A stretch of 64,000 nucleotides of DNA from Thunnus maccoyii (GCF_910596095.1 NC_056534.1:35697588-35761587); one strand, 5' to 3'; shown: positions 27,471 to 40,211, counted from the first letter of the stretch. The notes: generated from the sequence alone by a model not told the origin. Translations and numbers: made by a program.

Positions 27471-28492
27471 TATATTTTTTAATAGCAGGGATGTCGTGTG
27501 CGCTGTCATTAAAATTTATTTATTGTTTTTTTTTCTTTGTGAGTTCACATAATCTAAATAACACAAATTCATATTTGACGATTTGTTTTTAAATTGTTTT
27601 AATTGTTTCTTTAATGGCTTTAAATCTAAAACTTTTCTAACTTTTATAAATCATATTCAAAAGTATTGTTTTCAAAAATAACGCCACTTCATGATTTTGC
27701 TGCTTCTGAAACCTGCACTTATACACATGTAATCATTAATACAGAGGAATAGAGAGAGAAAACTTCTTTAAATGCATAAAACTAAAGTGAAGGGAATATT
27801 TTCTCTCTTTTTTTTAACAAACTGTCGTCTAAGATGCCCACTAGTGGCAGCTTTCACACCAGTTTTGTCATGCCTGCTTCAAACCAGTACACTTCATGTT
27901 TTCCATAATTCCCCTGCATCAAAAGTTCACATGACTGTTTATGTGATCACCAGTGACTAAAAACGTTTCCTGCTACTGGTGAGCACACAACAGACGCACA
28001 TATCACATGAGATGGTAAACATTAACCATAAATCTGATTTATCTTCCACTTCAGTTGTGTTTATTAAACAACATTCTGTGTACAAATAAAGCTGTACAAG
28101 CCCGTATAACATACATGTATAACCCAATATCACTTAAAATAGCATTTATTTGTTATCAGTGTAATAAACCTCACTAGGGCGCTGAGACTTTGTTTTGCTC
28201 ATGACACACTTTAACTTACGGTAGGCTAAATCAATACTTGGAGCCATCAGTGAACACAGCGTACTCTCTCTCCCCTGTTGGGACACAACACTGCAGTCGT
28301 GCACGTACACCTGCACAACTCCTCTCAGAAGTTGTAGAGAGCAACGGTTTATATTTTCAGAAAGCCTACATGTGGAGGAGATTCCTTCGTACCTCACTGT
28401 TTCTGTTTTCTTTTGTTCATTTAACTAAATCTGCATCTTAAGTTGAACAGAAAATTTGCTTTTTTTTAGAAGCAACAACCAGGAGATGCAAC

Positions 28493-31400
28493 ATGACTTT
28501 ATTTGGACTGTTGTTTTTTGTTCTGGCTTTATCAAACTTCTTTACCGTCTATAGCAGGCCGGCGGGTAAGTTTCACAAATTTTATTATTCAGAAGTTATT
28601 CAAAATATATAAACATTTATGTTTTGTTTACAATATTTATGATTATTTTGAGTTAAATTCTTCATTTGGTGGTATTGTGTGGTATTTTTTTACTATGCAA
28701 ATTAGGAAAATGTTCTTTCCAGGCAAGCTGTTGTTAATTAAAGTGAATTACAGATTAATTCCCTGTAATCTGCCATCTTTGATTTATATAATTTAATTTA
28801 CATTTTTTATTTTTCAGATACCTTTATTGAATTTTCTGAATATAAATCAAGAAACAACCCATTTTCACAGATTCACTCGTCACACATACAAATATTAACA
28901 AATACCTATTCATCCCCATAAATAAAGAGAAGAGACAAAAACATGGAAGACACCTGTTACACACATTAATGGAGATCTTTGTGGTTTCTGGTTGAATTGT
29001 GTGCTTGAGCTGTTTGGATTTGAGGTTTGCCATTAACTCCTCTATCTAGCATCAGTGAGATGGTGGTACAGTGCTATAAATATCCACTTGGTATGACCTA
29101 ATATAAGTTTCAGATAAACTTTTAAATGCATTGTTGCACAAAATGGATTTTGACCCCCATCACTTACATTGAAGGCTTTTAATAGTCAGTATGAACATGA
29201 TTACAGCAAGGAAAACCTGACACACTTGAAAAACCGTGCACCTATCCTTTAAATGATCTTCTTTTGCATTGTTGTCAGGCGGCCACCTGCGTAACATGGA
29301 CAGCTTCATCCGTGCTGTGCAGCAGGTTGAAGACTCCAACCCCGGTCTGTCCCCCCTGGCTCTAGTCAGGGCCCTGCGGAGGACTGCCGGCCACGACGAT
29401 GCAATGACCATCCACTTCCTGGGTGCTTCATACAATCACAGTGATGCTGAGGTCCTCAAGACAGCCATCCTCAACGCCTCATCCTTCAGCTTTTTTGACA
29501 AGGCCATCCACCACATTGTGACAGATCATGGGGAGGAACGAGGGGTGGTTCTCGTTCCAGATGGCACCACAGTCGCCCTTGCACCCTTACTGCTAGGAAT
29601 CGAATCAGGACTGAAAGCTAAGATGGAGGCGACGCCAGCTGTTGGGATCTTCCCTCTCACCTTAGGCAGGACCCTGGGCCTGTCCTTCCTCAGCCTCCAG
29701 GACTTCCCACCATCTAGTCGCCTAGGGCCTAACGGGTGCTGGGACAGCGTGGACCACCCTAAGGTGTTCAAGCTGTCTAGGCCTGCCACTCTGGCCACTG
29801 ACGCTGTTATTAATGGGGGCATGGATGGAGCTATATTGGGCATGGACCTCAGCAGTCTACCTGCATCTGAACAGCCACAGGCCCTCAGTGTCATTTTGAA
29901 GGGATACTATAGTTTTATTCTGCATGAGGGGCAGGGTCTTGATGCTGTGTCCAGCCATGTTAGCCCGAGGCGGAGGGAGATCTCCAAATCCATGCTGGAG
30001 CGCCTTGATCTTCACAGCCAGGTGATGGAGACGCTAGAATTGGTCTGGAAGTTGGAGAAGACAGAATGGATCAGTCTGGATACGGGAGTGAGGAAGGCGG
30101 TGAAAGATGGGATGCAGGCATTTATACACAAATACTGGGGTGAGCTATGAAATGATCAAAAAGTACACAAAGTAGGGCTTCATTATCAATTAATCTACCA
30201 ATTATTTTCTCAATTAATTGATTGGTTTGTAAAATGTTAACAAATTGTGAAAAATATCCCTCACAAGTTAAAAGACCCATGATGTTAAAATTAGAGCCGC
30301 AGCGGTTAGTCGATTAATTGATCGACAGAAAATTCATCAGCAACTATTTTGATAATTTATCACTTGTTTTAGTCATTATTTAAGCAAAAATGCCAAAAAT
30401 GTTTTGGTCTCAGCTTCTCAAATGTGAAGATTTGCTGCTTTTCTGTGTTTTATTATTTTATTATTGTAAATTGAATATCTTTGGGTTTTGGACTCTTGGT
30501 CAAACAAAACATTTGAAGACATCACTTCAGACATCAAAATTACAGAAGGCATTTTTCACTATTATCTGACATTTTATAGACTAAACAACTAATTACGATT
30601 AATTCTCTGTCAATTGACTAATTGATTAGTTGACTAATTGTTGGCTATAGCCCTAGATAGCCCCCTTGATGGTTAAACAATGCTGTGCAGTAGTCTCTTT
30701 CATCAGTTAGGACTGTACTGTCACTGACAACTCTGAGATAGCTCAAATAATAGAGGAGCCAGATACCAATATTGAATTTCCAAGTTTAAAAAAAAAATTT
30801 TTTTTGATAAGGATCCCTTACTTAAAACCAGGCTCAACAGCAGTGTTTTAATGCCCTTTCTGGTTGAAAGTTTTGAGTCTGACCTCATGTGCGATACCTG
30901 CCTAGCATGGCAGACTAGCAACCAGCTAATGAAATTAGTGGAGCATTTAGCAGCTAGAGAGACAGATATTTCCCTCAGGAGTTAGTACAGGCCAAAAGAA
31001 AAAAAAAGCTAAAGGGAAAGTGAATATTGGACTTAAATTCATCCTCACAACTCCAAATGAATACTAATGTCGCTAATGAGGTTTATTTTATGAGGTGATA
31101 ATACTTTATGTCAGTGTTGTGTTTGTTGCTCTGCCCCCAAAAGGTAAAAAAATCAATCAATGCAAATTGTTTTTTATAGAACCTACACTCACTGGCCACT
31201 TTATCTGTGCTTACCTGTGCTTTAGCTACACCTGTACAATCTAATGCAATCCAATATAGTTTGGACACAAATTCTACTTTTGCGAAACTTAAAGGTGCAC
31301 TATGTCAGATTTGGCCATCTGCACCAAACAAATAGGGGGCAGCATCTCACCAGAAACCATTCTCATAGAATTATGACTCACTAAACATAGTGTAAAGCTT

Positions 31401-33692
31401 ACTGTTTACAGTGGATCAGATCAGTTCATCGGATCATGCAGCTGAGATGACCAGCTGTCTCACCCAGCCAGCAGCTGCAGCAGCAAATTTCCAAATAGGC
31501 ATTATTTGGATAAACTGACGACATATGCAGAATCTAAATGGTTACTTTCTTGCCTGAAAAAATATTAAAACTTAATAAAGGGATATATAAACAGTCCTAC
31601 CGTGAAAATTTCAGCCTGGCTCCACCATTGCTGCTGGTGCTCAGGGCAGCACTACTTCTTCTTCCTCTCATGTTGGACTGAGGGCAGACTGGACACTACA
31701 GTGACCTACTGTCACCTCTGAGGTACCCAGTGGTATTATTAGACAGTACAGGCCGAAGCTAGCTGGGTAGCATGCTAACTTCAGTAGATATCTCTGCAAC
31801 ACAATACATGAACATGTTTGACATAACGTCAAAAGTGTTATTTCTTCACATGCCGTTGATAATTTTAGTTCATTTTTGAATGTTTTAAACTTAAATTCTG
31901 GCCAAATCTTACATAGTGCACCTTTAATAAAGTTTAGTTTGATAATCTTGACCGGTATCTTTTCTCCTTTTTCCTCCAGACTGCCCTCAAATTATTCCTC
32001 GCTGTCAGTGGGGGGCAAAGGCCTACAAGGGTACACCTATCCCACTGTCTCTACCCCTTCAATTTCTCTACGTTCACCACACCTATGAGCCGTCCTCGCC
32101 CTGTTTGTCCTTCCCAAACTGCTCTCGCAACATGAGAGCCATGCAGCGTTTCCACCAGGAAGACCGCAGCTGGAACGACATAGGATACAAGTAACTGATC
32201 TTTAAAGGAATAGTGCTGGACATTTTGGGAAATACACTTATTTGCTTCCTATATTCTTGCTCAGAGTTAGATAAGAAGAGCAATACCGCTTTTATGTCTG
32301 GATTAAGTATGGAGCTCAGCTGGATCAAGGAGGCTTTAGTTTAGTTTAGCCTGTACTTTGACATAGCCTGGCTCTGTTAATACATTGTATCTTGTTTGTT
32401 TAATCTGTGCACAAACAGAAATGTAAAAATAACAATGTTACGCCCTATAAAACTACAATTTGTTATTTTTACATTTTTACAGATATATGATCCAGGCTAG
32501 CTGTTTATGCTAAGCTAGGCTAACTAGCTTTTAATGGAGATAATTAATGCTGGTGGAGTATTTGATATCTTTTTTTGTACATATTGTTGAAAAGGTGTCA
32601 CACTCTATAAGTCATTTGGTATTAATTCTTTGTATCTTGTACTATTTGTGTCATAACATTAAATTACATTCAGTAATGTATGTAATTTTTCTGTATGACC
32701 TTTGCACCCTCAGCTTTGTGGTTGGCTCTGACGGCTACGTTTATGAAGGCAGAGGTTGGAACCTCCACGGCATACACACCAGGGGACACAATTCCAGGGG
32801 GTACGGCGTGTCAATCATTGGTAACTACACCGCCACTCTGCCGTCTCGCCATGCCATGGACCTGTTGCGCCATCAACTAGTCCGCTGTGCAGTAGATGGA
32901 GGAAGACTGGTTGCCAACTTCACAATCCATGGCCACAGACAGATGGTGAACTACACTGCCTGCCCTGGAGACGCCTTCTTTTCAGAAATAAGAAAGTGGG
33001 AGCACTTCAAGGTAAGACAACTGTCACTTTTGTCTTATTTGAACATTTAAAAGGGTTTCATGAGAGTTAGTTATGAGTTAGTGAGTTAATTCTTCAGATT
33101 TTTAACATGGCAGACCTCATTCAGTGCAGCGATAATTTAAATCAGTGATGCTTTGAATGATGGTCTGTCTGGTCATCCTCGCATGTAGAGTGAAATAGTG
33201 AGTATAGAGCTCATTCACGCCTGTGTTTAGATCCGTTGTTATACATCAAAGGTAGAAAGATCTTCAGGACATCATGTAGGATGAACCATGTTGATTTGCC
33301 AGTTAATTTATCTGTTTAATTAGTGGAGTTTATTCTCCTTGTTAGGCAGATCTTCACAATATAAAAATTATATTACAGTATAATAATCATAATAAGCAGT
33401 ATGGAACTTATGTGATCGAGATTTTTAGGCAAATAAAGCATAAATAAATGTATTTCTGATAATCTGACTTTATTTGTAGTTATGCTGGTGGTTGTTTAGC
33501 TTATAATGATTGCTAACTGGGGGTTTTGTAGGTTTCTCTATGGGAGTAAGACTTTATTCCAACTCAGTGGGACAGAAATCAAAAACTTTTCAACTCTAAC
33601 CTTTGAAGTACTTCAGTCCTGATTCACAGTTGTCTTATTTCTTCCTTCTTATGATTTTACAGGAAACTGTCTCTCCAAAAACAGAAGAATGA
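28493..33692 (+). CDS. pglyrp2: Peptidoglycan recognition protein 2-type amidase, complete, 5 coding exons
   Basis: Secreted Zn-dependent N-acetylmuramoyl-L-alanine amidase that cuts the lactyl-amide bond between MurNAc and the stem peptide. Exons 28493-28565, 29279-30139, 31980-32190, 32714-33011, 33663-33692; phases agree, 1473 nt, 490 aa. Residues 1-22 form a signal peptide (MTLFGLLFFVLALSNFFTVYS). Residues 25-311, mostly one 861-nt exon, are the family's long N-terminal region. The PGRP/amidase_2 domain starts near DCPQIIPRCQWGAK (312). Catalytic residues match active family members: His344 in VHHTY, Tyr381 in DIGYN, His456 in GHRQ and Cys465 in ACPGD, so an active amidase is expected rather than a binding-only PGRP. 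AATAAA follows at 33710. Introns 3 and 4 contain transposon and repeat insertions. Alternative: another long fish PGRP paralogue; the N-terminal region favours PGLYRP2. Confidence 0.94.
30175..30655. repeat. AT-rich teleost repeat (AACCCAAAGATATT .. GATTAATCGATTA family), tandem copies
   Basis: Just inside pglyrp2 intron 2. Contains GAGCCGCAGCGGTTAGTCG and TTGACTAATTGATTAGTTGA ends and ATATCTTTGGGTTTTGGACT. Further copies or fragments: 22060-22345, 25130-25410, 34500-34695, 43985-44075, 61385-61610. Confidence 0.6.
31289..31927. mobile_element. MITE with TTAA target duplication in pglyrp2 intron 2
   Basis: TTAA flanks both ends. The termini are inverted repeats of 24 bp starting AGGTGCACTATGT, with one mismatch. 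No coding capacity. TTAA duplication points to piggyBac-type mobilisation; this is inferred from structure. Confidence 0.8.
32208..32545 (+). repeat. Teleost interspersed repeat (GGAATAGT..TTTTGGGAAATA family) in pglyrp2 intron 3
   Basis: Begins 17 bp inside the intron with AAAGGAATAGTGCTGGACA and carries the GAGTTAGATAAGAAGA and GCTAAGCTAGGCTAAC blocks of a family seen again at 44.10 and 55.53 kb. Old and diverged. Confidence 0.55.
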
Positions 33693-33709
33693 AAGGACTG
33701 GCCCACTGT

Positions 33710-33715
33710 AATAAA
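33710..33715 (+). other. Polyadenylation signal of pglyrp2
   Basis: AATAAA 18 bp after the stop codon, giving a very short 3' untranslated region. Confidence 0.6.
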
Positions 33716-34937
33716 TGTGATTGTTTCTAACACTCGTCTTGTTCATTTGCATCACCAACAGGGTTCATTGCCAAGAAATATTGACGATGATTCAAACCAT
33801 GTAGTCGTCGCTTTACCACAACATTAATTTAAAAAGCAAACTGTGAATCTTAGAATGATTATCATTTGTGTTGAATGTTTTTTGTGTGTGTGTGTTTAAA
33901 TACTTAAAAGGTATTTTATATCTAATCATTAACTCTGTTTCTTTTAATATTCATATTCTGTGCACTGTATTAGTGTACAATAATGTAGGCTGTAAGGTTA
34001 TTTGAGATGAATAATTCCACAGTTACAGTACTTGCTAAAAAAAGATGGCATTTCTGTCCTCAGTGAGGTAATTTGAACACCAGTAGAGTACAAAATGAAG
34101 ACAATACAATATGCATAAATTAATACCACACCAAAGAAATAGACGACAGACACAATTCACTTCAAAAAGGGGTTAAACAGACTGGTGTATCATTTCATCA
34201 CACTCTGCTGCGTCTACTCACGGTGAGGAAAGAGGGTGAGGCTTCGCTCAAAGCAGACAAAGTAAATACTAGATAAAGTAAATGTTGCCCTTAAAACTTC
34301 AAATCAATGAGAAACTACACACACACAGAAAGACATACAAATCACTCGAATGAGGTAAACTTCTCCAGGGGACATCTGACATTTTTATCTAATAAAAAAA
34401 ACCTCTCAGCAGATTGATCTGCTGACTCATTTACTGGTTTGGTCAATAAAATGACAGGACATGAAAAATGAAAACCTCCTGAAACCTAAAGTGGCGTCAT
34501 CGAATTTCTTGTTTTGTCAGACCAACAAACCCCAAAACCAAAAGATAATCAGTTTACAACGAGAAAAACAAAGAGAAGTAGCAAATCTTCACATCTGATA
34601 AGCTGGAACTGGGAAAAAAATGACTCAACGATCGATTGAATGTCAAAATAGCTGCAGATCCATTTCATTTTGATTAATTGTTTGAGCTGTAATGCAGCGG
34701 ACTGAGGCACCGGAGTGCAGAAAGACAGAGTGCACTGAGATTCAGAAAGTAGAAGTAGCATTTAGATCCAAGTTCACTGCTATAACAACTCAGCAGACCA
34801 CCAACAGACTCCAATGTTTTCCCATAATTTTGCACTTTAACCCGACCCACTTTCCCTCACACACTAACACCAAATGGCCTCAACTGACTGTTTACTTTGT
34901 AGAGTTCATCGTACTACAGGTAGATGCAGCAGGTGAA

Positions 34938-34990
34938 TTACAGGAATAAACTAGAAGCAAGCAGGATGTAGAACCAGGAGATCTTGGTGT
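34938..34990 (-). pseudogene. Possible terminal exon of a lost immune-type membrane gene
   Basis: After an acceptor-like TTTCAG the minus strand reads (D)TKISWFYILLASSLFL then a stop, a hydrophobic tail in phase 1. Mini-exon candidates of 26-27 nt with acceptor and donor lie upstream in both copies of the local duplication (near 35862 and 36936) and read LHHVDVTA and LHRGHFTA in matching phase. No upstream extracellular-domain exon is visible, so a relic or chance is likely. Confidence 0.2.
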
Positions 34991-35659
34991 CTGAAATATG
35001 AAAACACATCAACACTTTAATGAGAGAGGCCTCATGACTCATGACAGTTTCACAAACAGACGTCTAAAATCTGAGTGAACATGAAAATGCAAAATAAAAA
35101 GTGGACTAATCTAAACTAGGATCAAATGTTTGTAGGTCTTTTATCCATTAAGTTAACATATTTTTTTAAATATCTTTATTCTTTTAATATGTTTATCAAT
35201 ATTTTGAAATAACTTCAAGAATAAGGAAGCAAAATATTCACATTCAGTATGAGGGATAGTTCAACAGACAGTTCAACATAAATATCAGGCTTTTCTTACA
35301 TGTCAGATATTTATAAAACAATAACAACATTAAAAATGATTTTAAAAAACTTTTTTTTTTAAAAAAAAGGAAAAACCAAGTTCATTTTTTCAGAGATGCT
35401 CCCATACTCTCACATTACATTGTTCATAAATCAATTCACAGGAAAAAGAGTTCAGAAGATTCACGATATTTAATCTATAGTCTCCATATATGATGTTTTC
35501 ATAGAGTGATTGTTTATCTTTAATAATGTAAGTAATCTATTCCAGAGATGAGTCGTGGACAGACAATGAAAATGATCCTTTTTCCAGAAAAAATGACTCT
35601 TTTAAAAAATAGATTCCACATATATTGCACATTTTTTAAGGTAGAATCTTATTATTTTT

Positions 35660-37035
35660 AGATTAAATTAAAATGTTGCACCATAATTACATATCTATCA
35701 GTTTATAGAGAGGACTTTTAATAATGTTGGGAGGTAATCAAACAGTAAATGTGTGACTGTAGTTGGCTTCCTGTTGATTCTCCCTCTTGTCACCAAGCTC
35801 CCGTTAGAAAATAAGTTTGGTTGTACTGTAAGATATGATTTTCATTCTTCATCCTTCGTACCTGCAGTGACATCCACATGATGCAGAACTGAAAAATACA
35901 AACTGTGAAGGATGACTCTACATGACGCAGGGGACATTAAGGCTACTGATATCAGGAAGGTTAAAGTTCAGATGTGACTGATATTTTATTTTCACACTAC
36001 TAAAAAGTCTGCAGAACAAATGAGTCATAGAAGGAAAGAGATAACAGCAGTTAAAGGATCAGTCAAGAAGGGAAAAGTCAAAGGTAACTGGGTTCGGAAA
36101 AGTGAGTTCTCAGAAGGTTCATCTGAAAATCACCTGATCATAAAAACCCCTTTAAAAATGTGATAGGATTTTGATATGATATATTTAGAATATATTACGG
36201 GTGTCTGTTATTTAGACAAATAAAAGAGAACTGTACTGTATCAGTTTTGCTACTTAGGATGTCAAAACTCTGAGCCTGAACAACTCCAAACCCCTCAGAA
36301 TGCAGAGAGAACCTCATAGATGTCGATTACTTAATGTATAGTCTCCATATATGATGTTTTCAATAAACAGCAATAAACAAAGATCAGAGGAAGCAACATC
36401 AGACTCACATAAACCATATTCATCTTGGTGTGAAAAGGTCTTCAGGGCTTGCTGGGCTTGTTAGATCTTCCTCCAAAACTCTTTTCAAAAACATTTTCTT
36501 TTAAATGATCATTTATCATTTTTTACTCGTTATTAAAGAGTTGTATAAAATAAGCCATCGAGGCTGAAATACAGCTGTTAGCTACATTTTGAACCTTTTA
36601 CTCCATTTCAGTCGTGCATGTTTAGTGTTTTTTAGGTTATAATTTCATTGACAGCAACGCCATCTGCAGGATTCAGGCGATTAGTGTTTCACAACATAAT
36701 ATTTCTTGGTTTGCACGTACTGTATATTGCAAATGTTGGATATTTAATGTAGATTCTTGGTCTTTTTTTTGTCATTATTTAAAGATGTGTTAGTTTAGTA
36801 TTCAGCACCATATTTACGTATCTGGCAGTATAGAAAAGACTTTTAATAATATAGGGAGGTATTTACAGAAGATAAAATTAAACAGTTAAATTGACTGAAA
36901 AAGACTTTCTTACACAGCCTCTGTATCTGGTTACCTGCAGTGAAGTGGCCACGATGCAGACTGTGAAGTATGCATCTACATGACACAGATGAGTTCAAGG
37001 CTGCTGATATTTGTGAAGCAAAAGTTCAGATGTGA
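35660..37035. repeat. Diverged local duplication between pglyrp2 and the lysozymes
   Basis: 35670-35990 and 36790-37035 share GACTTTTAATAAT(G/A)T(T/A)GGGAGGTA, CCTGCAGTGA, TCTACATGAC(G/A)CAG and GTTCAGATGTGA. A further shared piece (TATAGTCTCCATATATGATG) lies at 35476 and 36338, so the arrangement is not a simple tandem. Confidence 0.6.
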
Positions 37036-37261
37036 AATTCTGGGGAAAGGTCATACAAATTATATGTGATATTATTTCTATTGGGTTGCCGGTCTGCCCT
37101 CAGATATTTGTCCTTGGACCACTTCCACCTGAGTTAAGACTGTCAGGTGCAAATAAAAAGTTATTTTATTATAGTTATTATAGTGATTTTATGCTCACTT
37201 CAGGCTAAACACTGTGAAGTCACCTATTCCCTTTTTTCTTTCTTTCCTCTCACTCTCTCTC

Positions 37262-37302
<41 letters not shown>

Positions 37303-37379
37303 TGTAGATCACTATGAGTATCTGTTTAGTTAATTCTGAAAAATCAATTCAGAGGTGACTGAGATTTTACTCATCTCAT

Positions 37380-37610
37380 CCAAAAGGCTTCTTCAGCTCT
37401 GACTAGTAGTCAGTTTCAGGTATTGAACCCGGGACTGTGTCGTTTACACCTTCAGGGTGTACTGACTGGTGTTTCTTCACTTTGACATGGATGGCCTCCT
37501 TCAGTCATCTTTCAAACCACCTGTCTTCTCTGTCTACTGTCACTTCAGATGTAGCTGGACTGCATGAATCCTGACCCGAGGAGGAAGAATCTAGCCCTTC
37601 TCCCGTGTTA
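37380..37610 (-). mobile_element. Fragment of a Penelope-like retroelement 3' end
   Basis: On the minus strand AGGTGGTTTGAAAG, CTGAAGGAGGCCAT and CATGTCAAAGTG correspond to the downstream (W)FERGVKEAIYVK-type tail of Penelope-like elements of fishes, followed by CTGAAGAAGCCTTTTGGATG. Short, old and broken. Family assignment is from memory of the pattern. Confidence 0.4.
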
Positions 37611-38404
37611 TTTGATCATACTTTCTATTTTACTGTATTTATGTATTTTAAATCATGCTTGTTGATACTGTGTTAGACAATACCATTTAACTAACTGACC
37701 TTGTTGTGCTGTGCACTGGTTTAGCAGTTGTTTTGTCATACAGGTCTGTGCACTCCTGCCTGTACTGGACTGCATACACTGCATTTCTCTGCTTATGTTT
37801 GGGTGTGTGTGCTCAGCAGGTTGGACGAGCTTGAGTCACAGTCAGTCGTAGCCCTTCAAAAACTCGAGATGTGTTTTTAAGGGTGCATTGTTCCATTAGA
37901 GAGAAATCATTTGGTACACATCTCCCCAAATTTCAGCCACAGACTGATACATACTTGTATACTTGTTAGGGGTGCTTCCTCTTTTGTTATAAAACTAACC
38001 ATCTTCAATTAAGACCAAGCTTAAACTGGGTGCCGTTTCACTTTTTCATCATATGGTTAAGTAGGCTACGTAGTTAAATTATTTCTTTATTCATCTGTTT
38101 TAATTGCGTTTATTGTTGATATGCGAACAGGAGTCTGCACGGGGTGTTTTATTTTGATATTTTGATAATTGACCGGATGCTCAATGCTGTTTCTGTGTCT
38201 GACTTCCTGCGTAGCTCGATCTGCTCTGTGCTACTTGACGCGGCTTCCGTAAAACATAGACGAGGCACCTGTCTTAAGCGCAGCGGAGCGGAGACGCTTC
38301 TGAAACGCGTACCAAACCATAGTAGAAGCACAAAAATCAAGGAAAATGACCAAATCAACGAAAGCTGAGTATGTTAACAAAATTGAGCAGTTTAGTTGCC
38401 CTGC

Positions 38405-38479
38405 TACTGCAGTAATTACGGTAGCCTTAGGGCAGCTAAGGCTATCAGCTCTGACTAGGCTGCTGTAATTACTGTAGTA
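38405..38479. repeat. Foldback element upstream of the lysozyme pair
   Basis: Arms 38405-38424 and 38460-38479 pair at 17 of 20 positions (TACTGCAGTAATTACGGTAG on the left). The centre holds a second small inverted repeat around AGCCTTA and TAAGGCT. Confidence 0.6.
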
Positions 38480-38733
38480 TGAGTGCAACTCATTTTAAAC
38501 GGCGGAAGGCTTCCCGCAGTGAAGACGCTCCCGGTGGAGTAGGGCGCTGTGCAGAGGACGGAGCAAAACGGCATCGGATCCGGAACGCGGCGCTCACGCG
38601 CACGGTGGAATCCTGGGGTAAGTCCCGGTGCCTGTTACGTCAGCGAGGGCAATTTCCTGTAAATCAGCTGCTGTGCCGTCAAGTTTTCCCAGTGGCAAAG
38701 GGAAAAGGGGAGTAGCAGGCGAGACAAGGCGGT

Positions 38734-38745
38734 GAAAGTGAAACT
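38734..38745 (+). promoter_or_regulatory. Interferon-stimulated response element upstream of the first g-type lysozyme
   Basis: GAAAGTGAAACT is a perfect match to the ISRE/IRF consensus GAAANNGAAACT. It lies 165 bp upstream of the first lysozyme ATG and 11 bp upstream of the TATA-like box. The aligned position in the second copy (41223-41234) reads GAAATAGAATAC, which has lost the second GAAA. Confidence 0.65.
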
Positions 38746-38755
38746 GAACACGAAC

Positions 38756-38764
38756 ATTTAAATA
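38756..38764 (+). promoter_or_regulatory. TATA-like box of the first g-type lysozyme
   Basis: ATTTAAATA, conserved in the second copy at 41246-41254 within the shared block CGAACATTTAAATA. This places transcription start near 38785-38795. Confidence 0.45.
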
Positions 38765-38909
38765 GAGCCATTCCTGCATGTTGACGGAGACGGAGGACAC
38801 GGTATTATAGCTTTCACTTTTATTATTTTTTATAATTTTTTATCATTTTATTTTATTCTCGAAACTTTTCCAGTTTTGAGAGGACCAATCAGAAGAGCAA
38901 ACAGCAAAA

Positions 38910-40110
38910 ATGGGTGAGAGATTGCGTCGTTTTTAATGTGGAAGGAACTTGACTTTGAGCCGTGAACACACACAGGAAACAATAGTATTCCTCAGACTTC
39001 TAAAACAAGCCTAGACTGTGCCTGTTTTTTTTACTTCTCTTTTTAGATTTGTGTTTTTGTAGCTGCTGTAGTGTCATGCTGTATACACACACACACACAC
39101 ACTACTATGGCTCTTGTTTGTAAGGATGTGTGGGATATGCAACTGTTAAGTCCTTTCAAGAGTAAAAATAATTTCATATTATTATTATGAACATTTGTAG
39201 GTTATGGAAACATCATGGATGTTGAAACTACTGGTGCTTCAGAGAAAACAGCCCAGCAGGACAGTCTGGGATACGCAGGTAAACGTCTCTGCAGTAGAGA
39301 AACACAGGAGCTGATTTGATCAAGAAATTGTAGAAATGTAATGAAGCCTTCATCTAAGTTTAATAGAATTTGATGCATTTGTTGCACTGAGGCCATATTC
39401 CTGTTTGATTTCTCTGTAAAGGTGTGAAGGCGTCACACACCATGGCAGAGACTGATAAGGACCGAATGAAAAAGTACAAGTCCATCATCAGCAAAGTGGG
39501 AGGCAAATATGGAATCGAACCTGCTCTCATTGCTGCCATCATCTCCAGAGAGTCCAGGGCTGGAAATGTGCTGCATGATGGCTGGGGAGACTATAACCCA
39601 CAAAGAGGAGCGTATAACGCCTGGGGACTGATGCAGGTTTTTAACAAATACTACTGTTTTACTCTTAGTAGAGTCTCACATTACAATACAATAACAACAA
39701 TGTTCATCCTGTTTTATTCTCATTTCTGTAGGTTGATGTCAATCCTAACGGAGGTGGACACACTGCACGGGGCGGGTGGGACAGTGAGGAACATCTCTGC
39801 CAAGGCACAGAGATCTTGATTTATTTCATCGAACGGATCAAAACCAAGTTTTCTGGCTGGAGCCCGGAGCAGCAGCTGAAAGGTTTGTTTGACTGAAACA
39901 GTAGATTCTCACGTGCACCGAATGGTTTCACACTTTTTTTTTCATTTGTCGTCATTTGTACTTTTTGTCTTTGCAGGAGGGATAGCATCCTACAATATGG
40001 GAGACGGAAACGTCCATTCGTATGATGGAGTGGATGCCAACACAACAGGTCGAGACTACTCCAATGATGTTGTTGCCAGAGCTCAGTGGTACAAAAACAA
40101 TTTTTTTTAA
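38910..40110 (+). CDS. lyg: Goose-type lysozyme, copy 1, complete, 5 coding exons
   Basis: Muramidase (GH23) that hydrolyses the MurNAc-GlcNAc bond of peptidoglycan. Exons 38910-38913, 39201-39278, 39422-39636, 39732-39882, 39977-40110; the first coding exon holds only ATG plus one base. Total 582 nt, 193 aa, typical for fish g-lysozymes, starting [15 protein letters not shown]. Catalytic residues by family alignment: Glu71 (ISRESRAG), Asp84 (GWGD) and Asp101 (QVDVN). There is no signal peptide and only one cysteine, as usual in fish members, so export would be unconventional or release by lysis. AATAAA lies at 40206. The upstream region has a perfect ISRE and a TATA-like box, so interferon induction is likely. 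It forms a tandem pair with the gene 2.45 kb downstream (82% identical protein). Confidence 0.96.
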
Positions 40111-40205
40111 AAGCTGAAGCTGTCCACAACAAAATTCTCCTCAAGATCTCCTTCAAATCATGAAGAAAACAATGTAATGAGTGTAATTTTTCAAAACTTT
40201 AGATT

Positions 40206-40211
40206 AATAAA
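40206..40211 (+). other. Polyadenylation signal of lysozyme copy 1
   Basis: AATAAA 96 bp after the stop codon; the same signal follows copy 2 at 42661-42666. Confidence 0.6.

Larger units (their letters stand above)
33716..38624. other. Intergenic region pglyrp2-lysozymes
   Basis: AT-rich; holds the local duplication, the possible relic exons, a GT microsatellite (37265-37300), the retroelement fragment at 37.4-37.6 kb and the foldback at 38.4 kb. No intact gene seen. Confidence 0.5.

Noticed and set aside
29526-29894. Minus-strand frame inside pglyrp2 exon 2
   Set aside because: Antisense shadow of a well-supported exon.
37412-37432. tRNA B-box-like GGGTTCAATACC on the minus strand
   Set aside because: No A-box or cloverleaf around it; part of the retroelement tail.
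39424-39819. Open frame running from lysozyme exon 3 through intron 3 into exon 4
   Set aside because: It reads the intron; clean GT/AG sites and the family protein show that splicing restores VDVNPNGGG.
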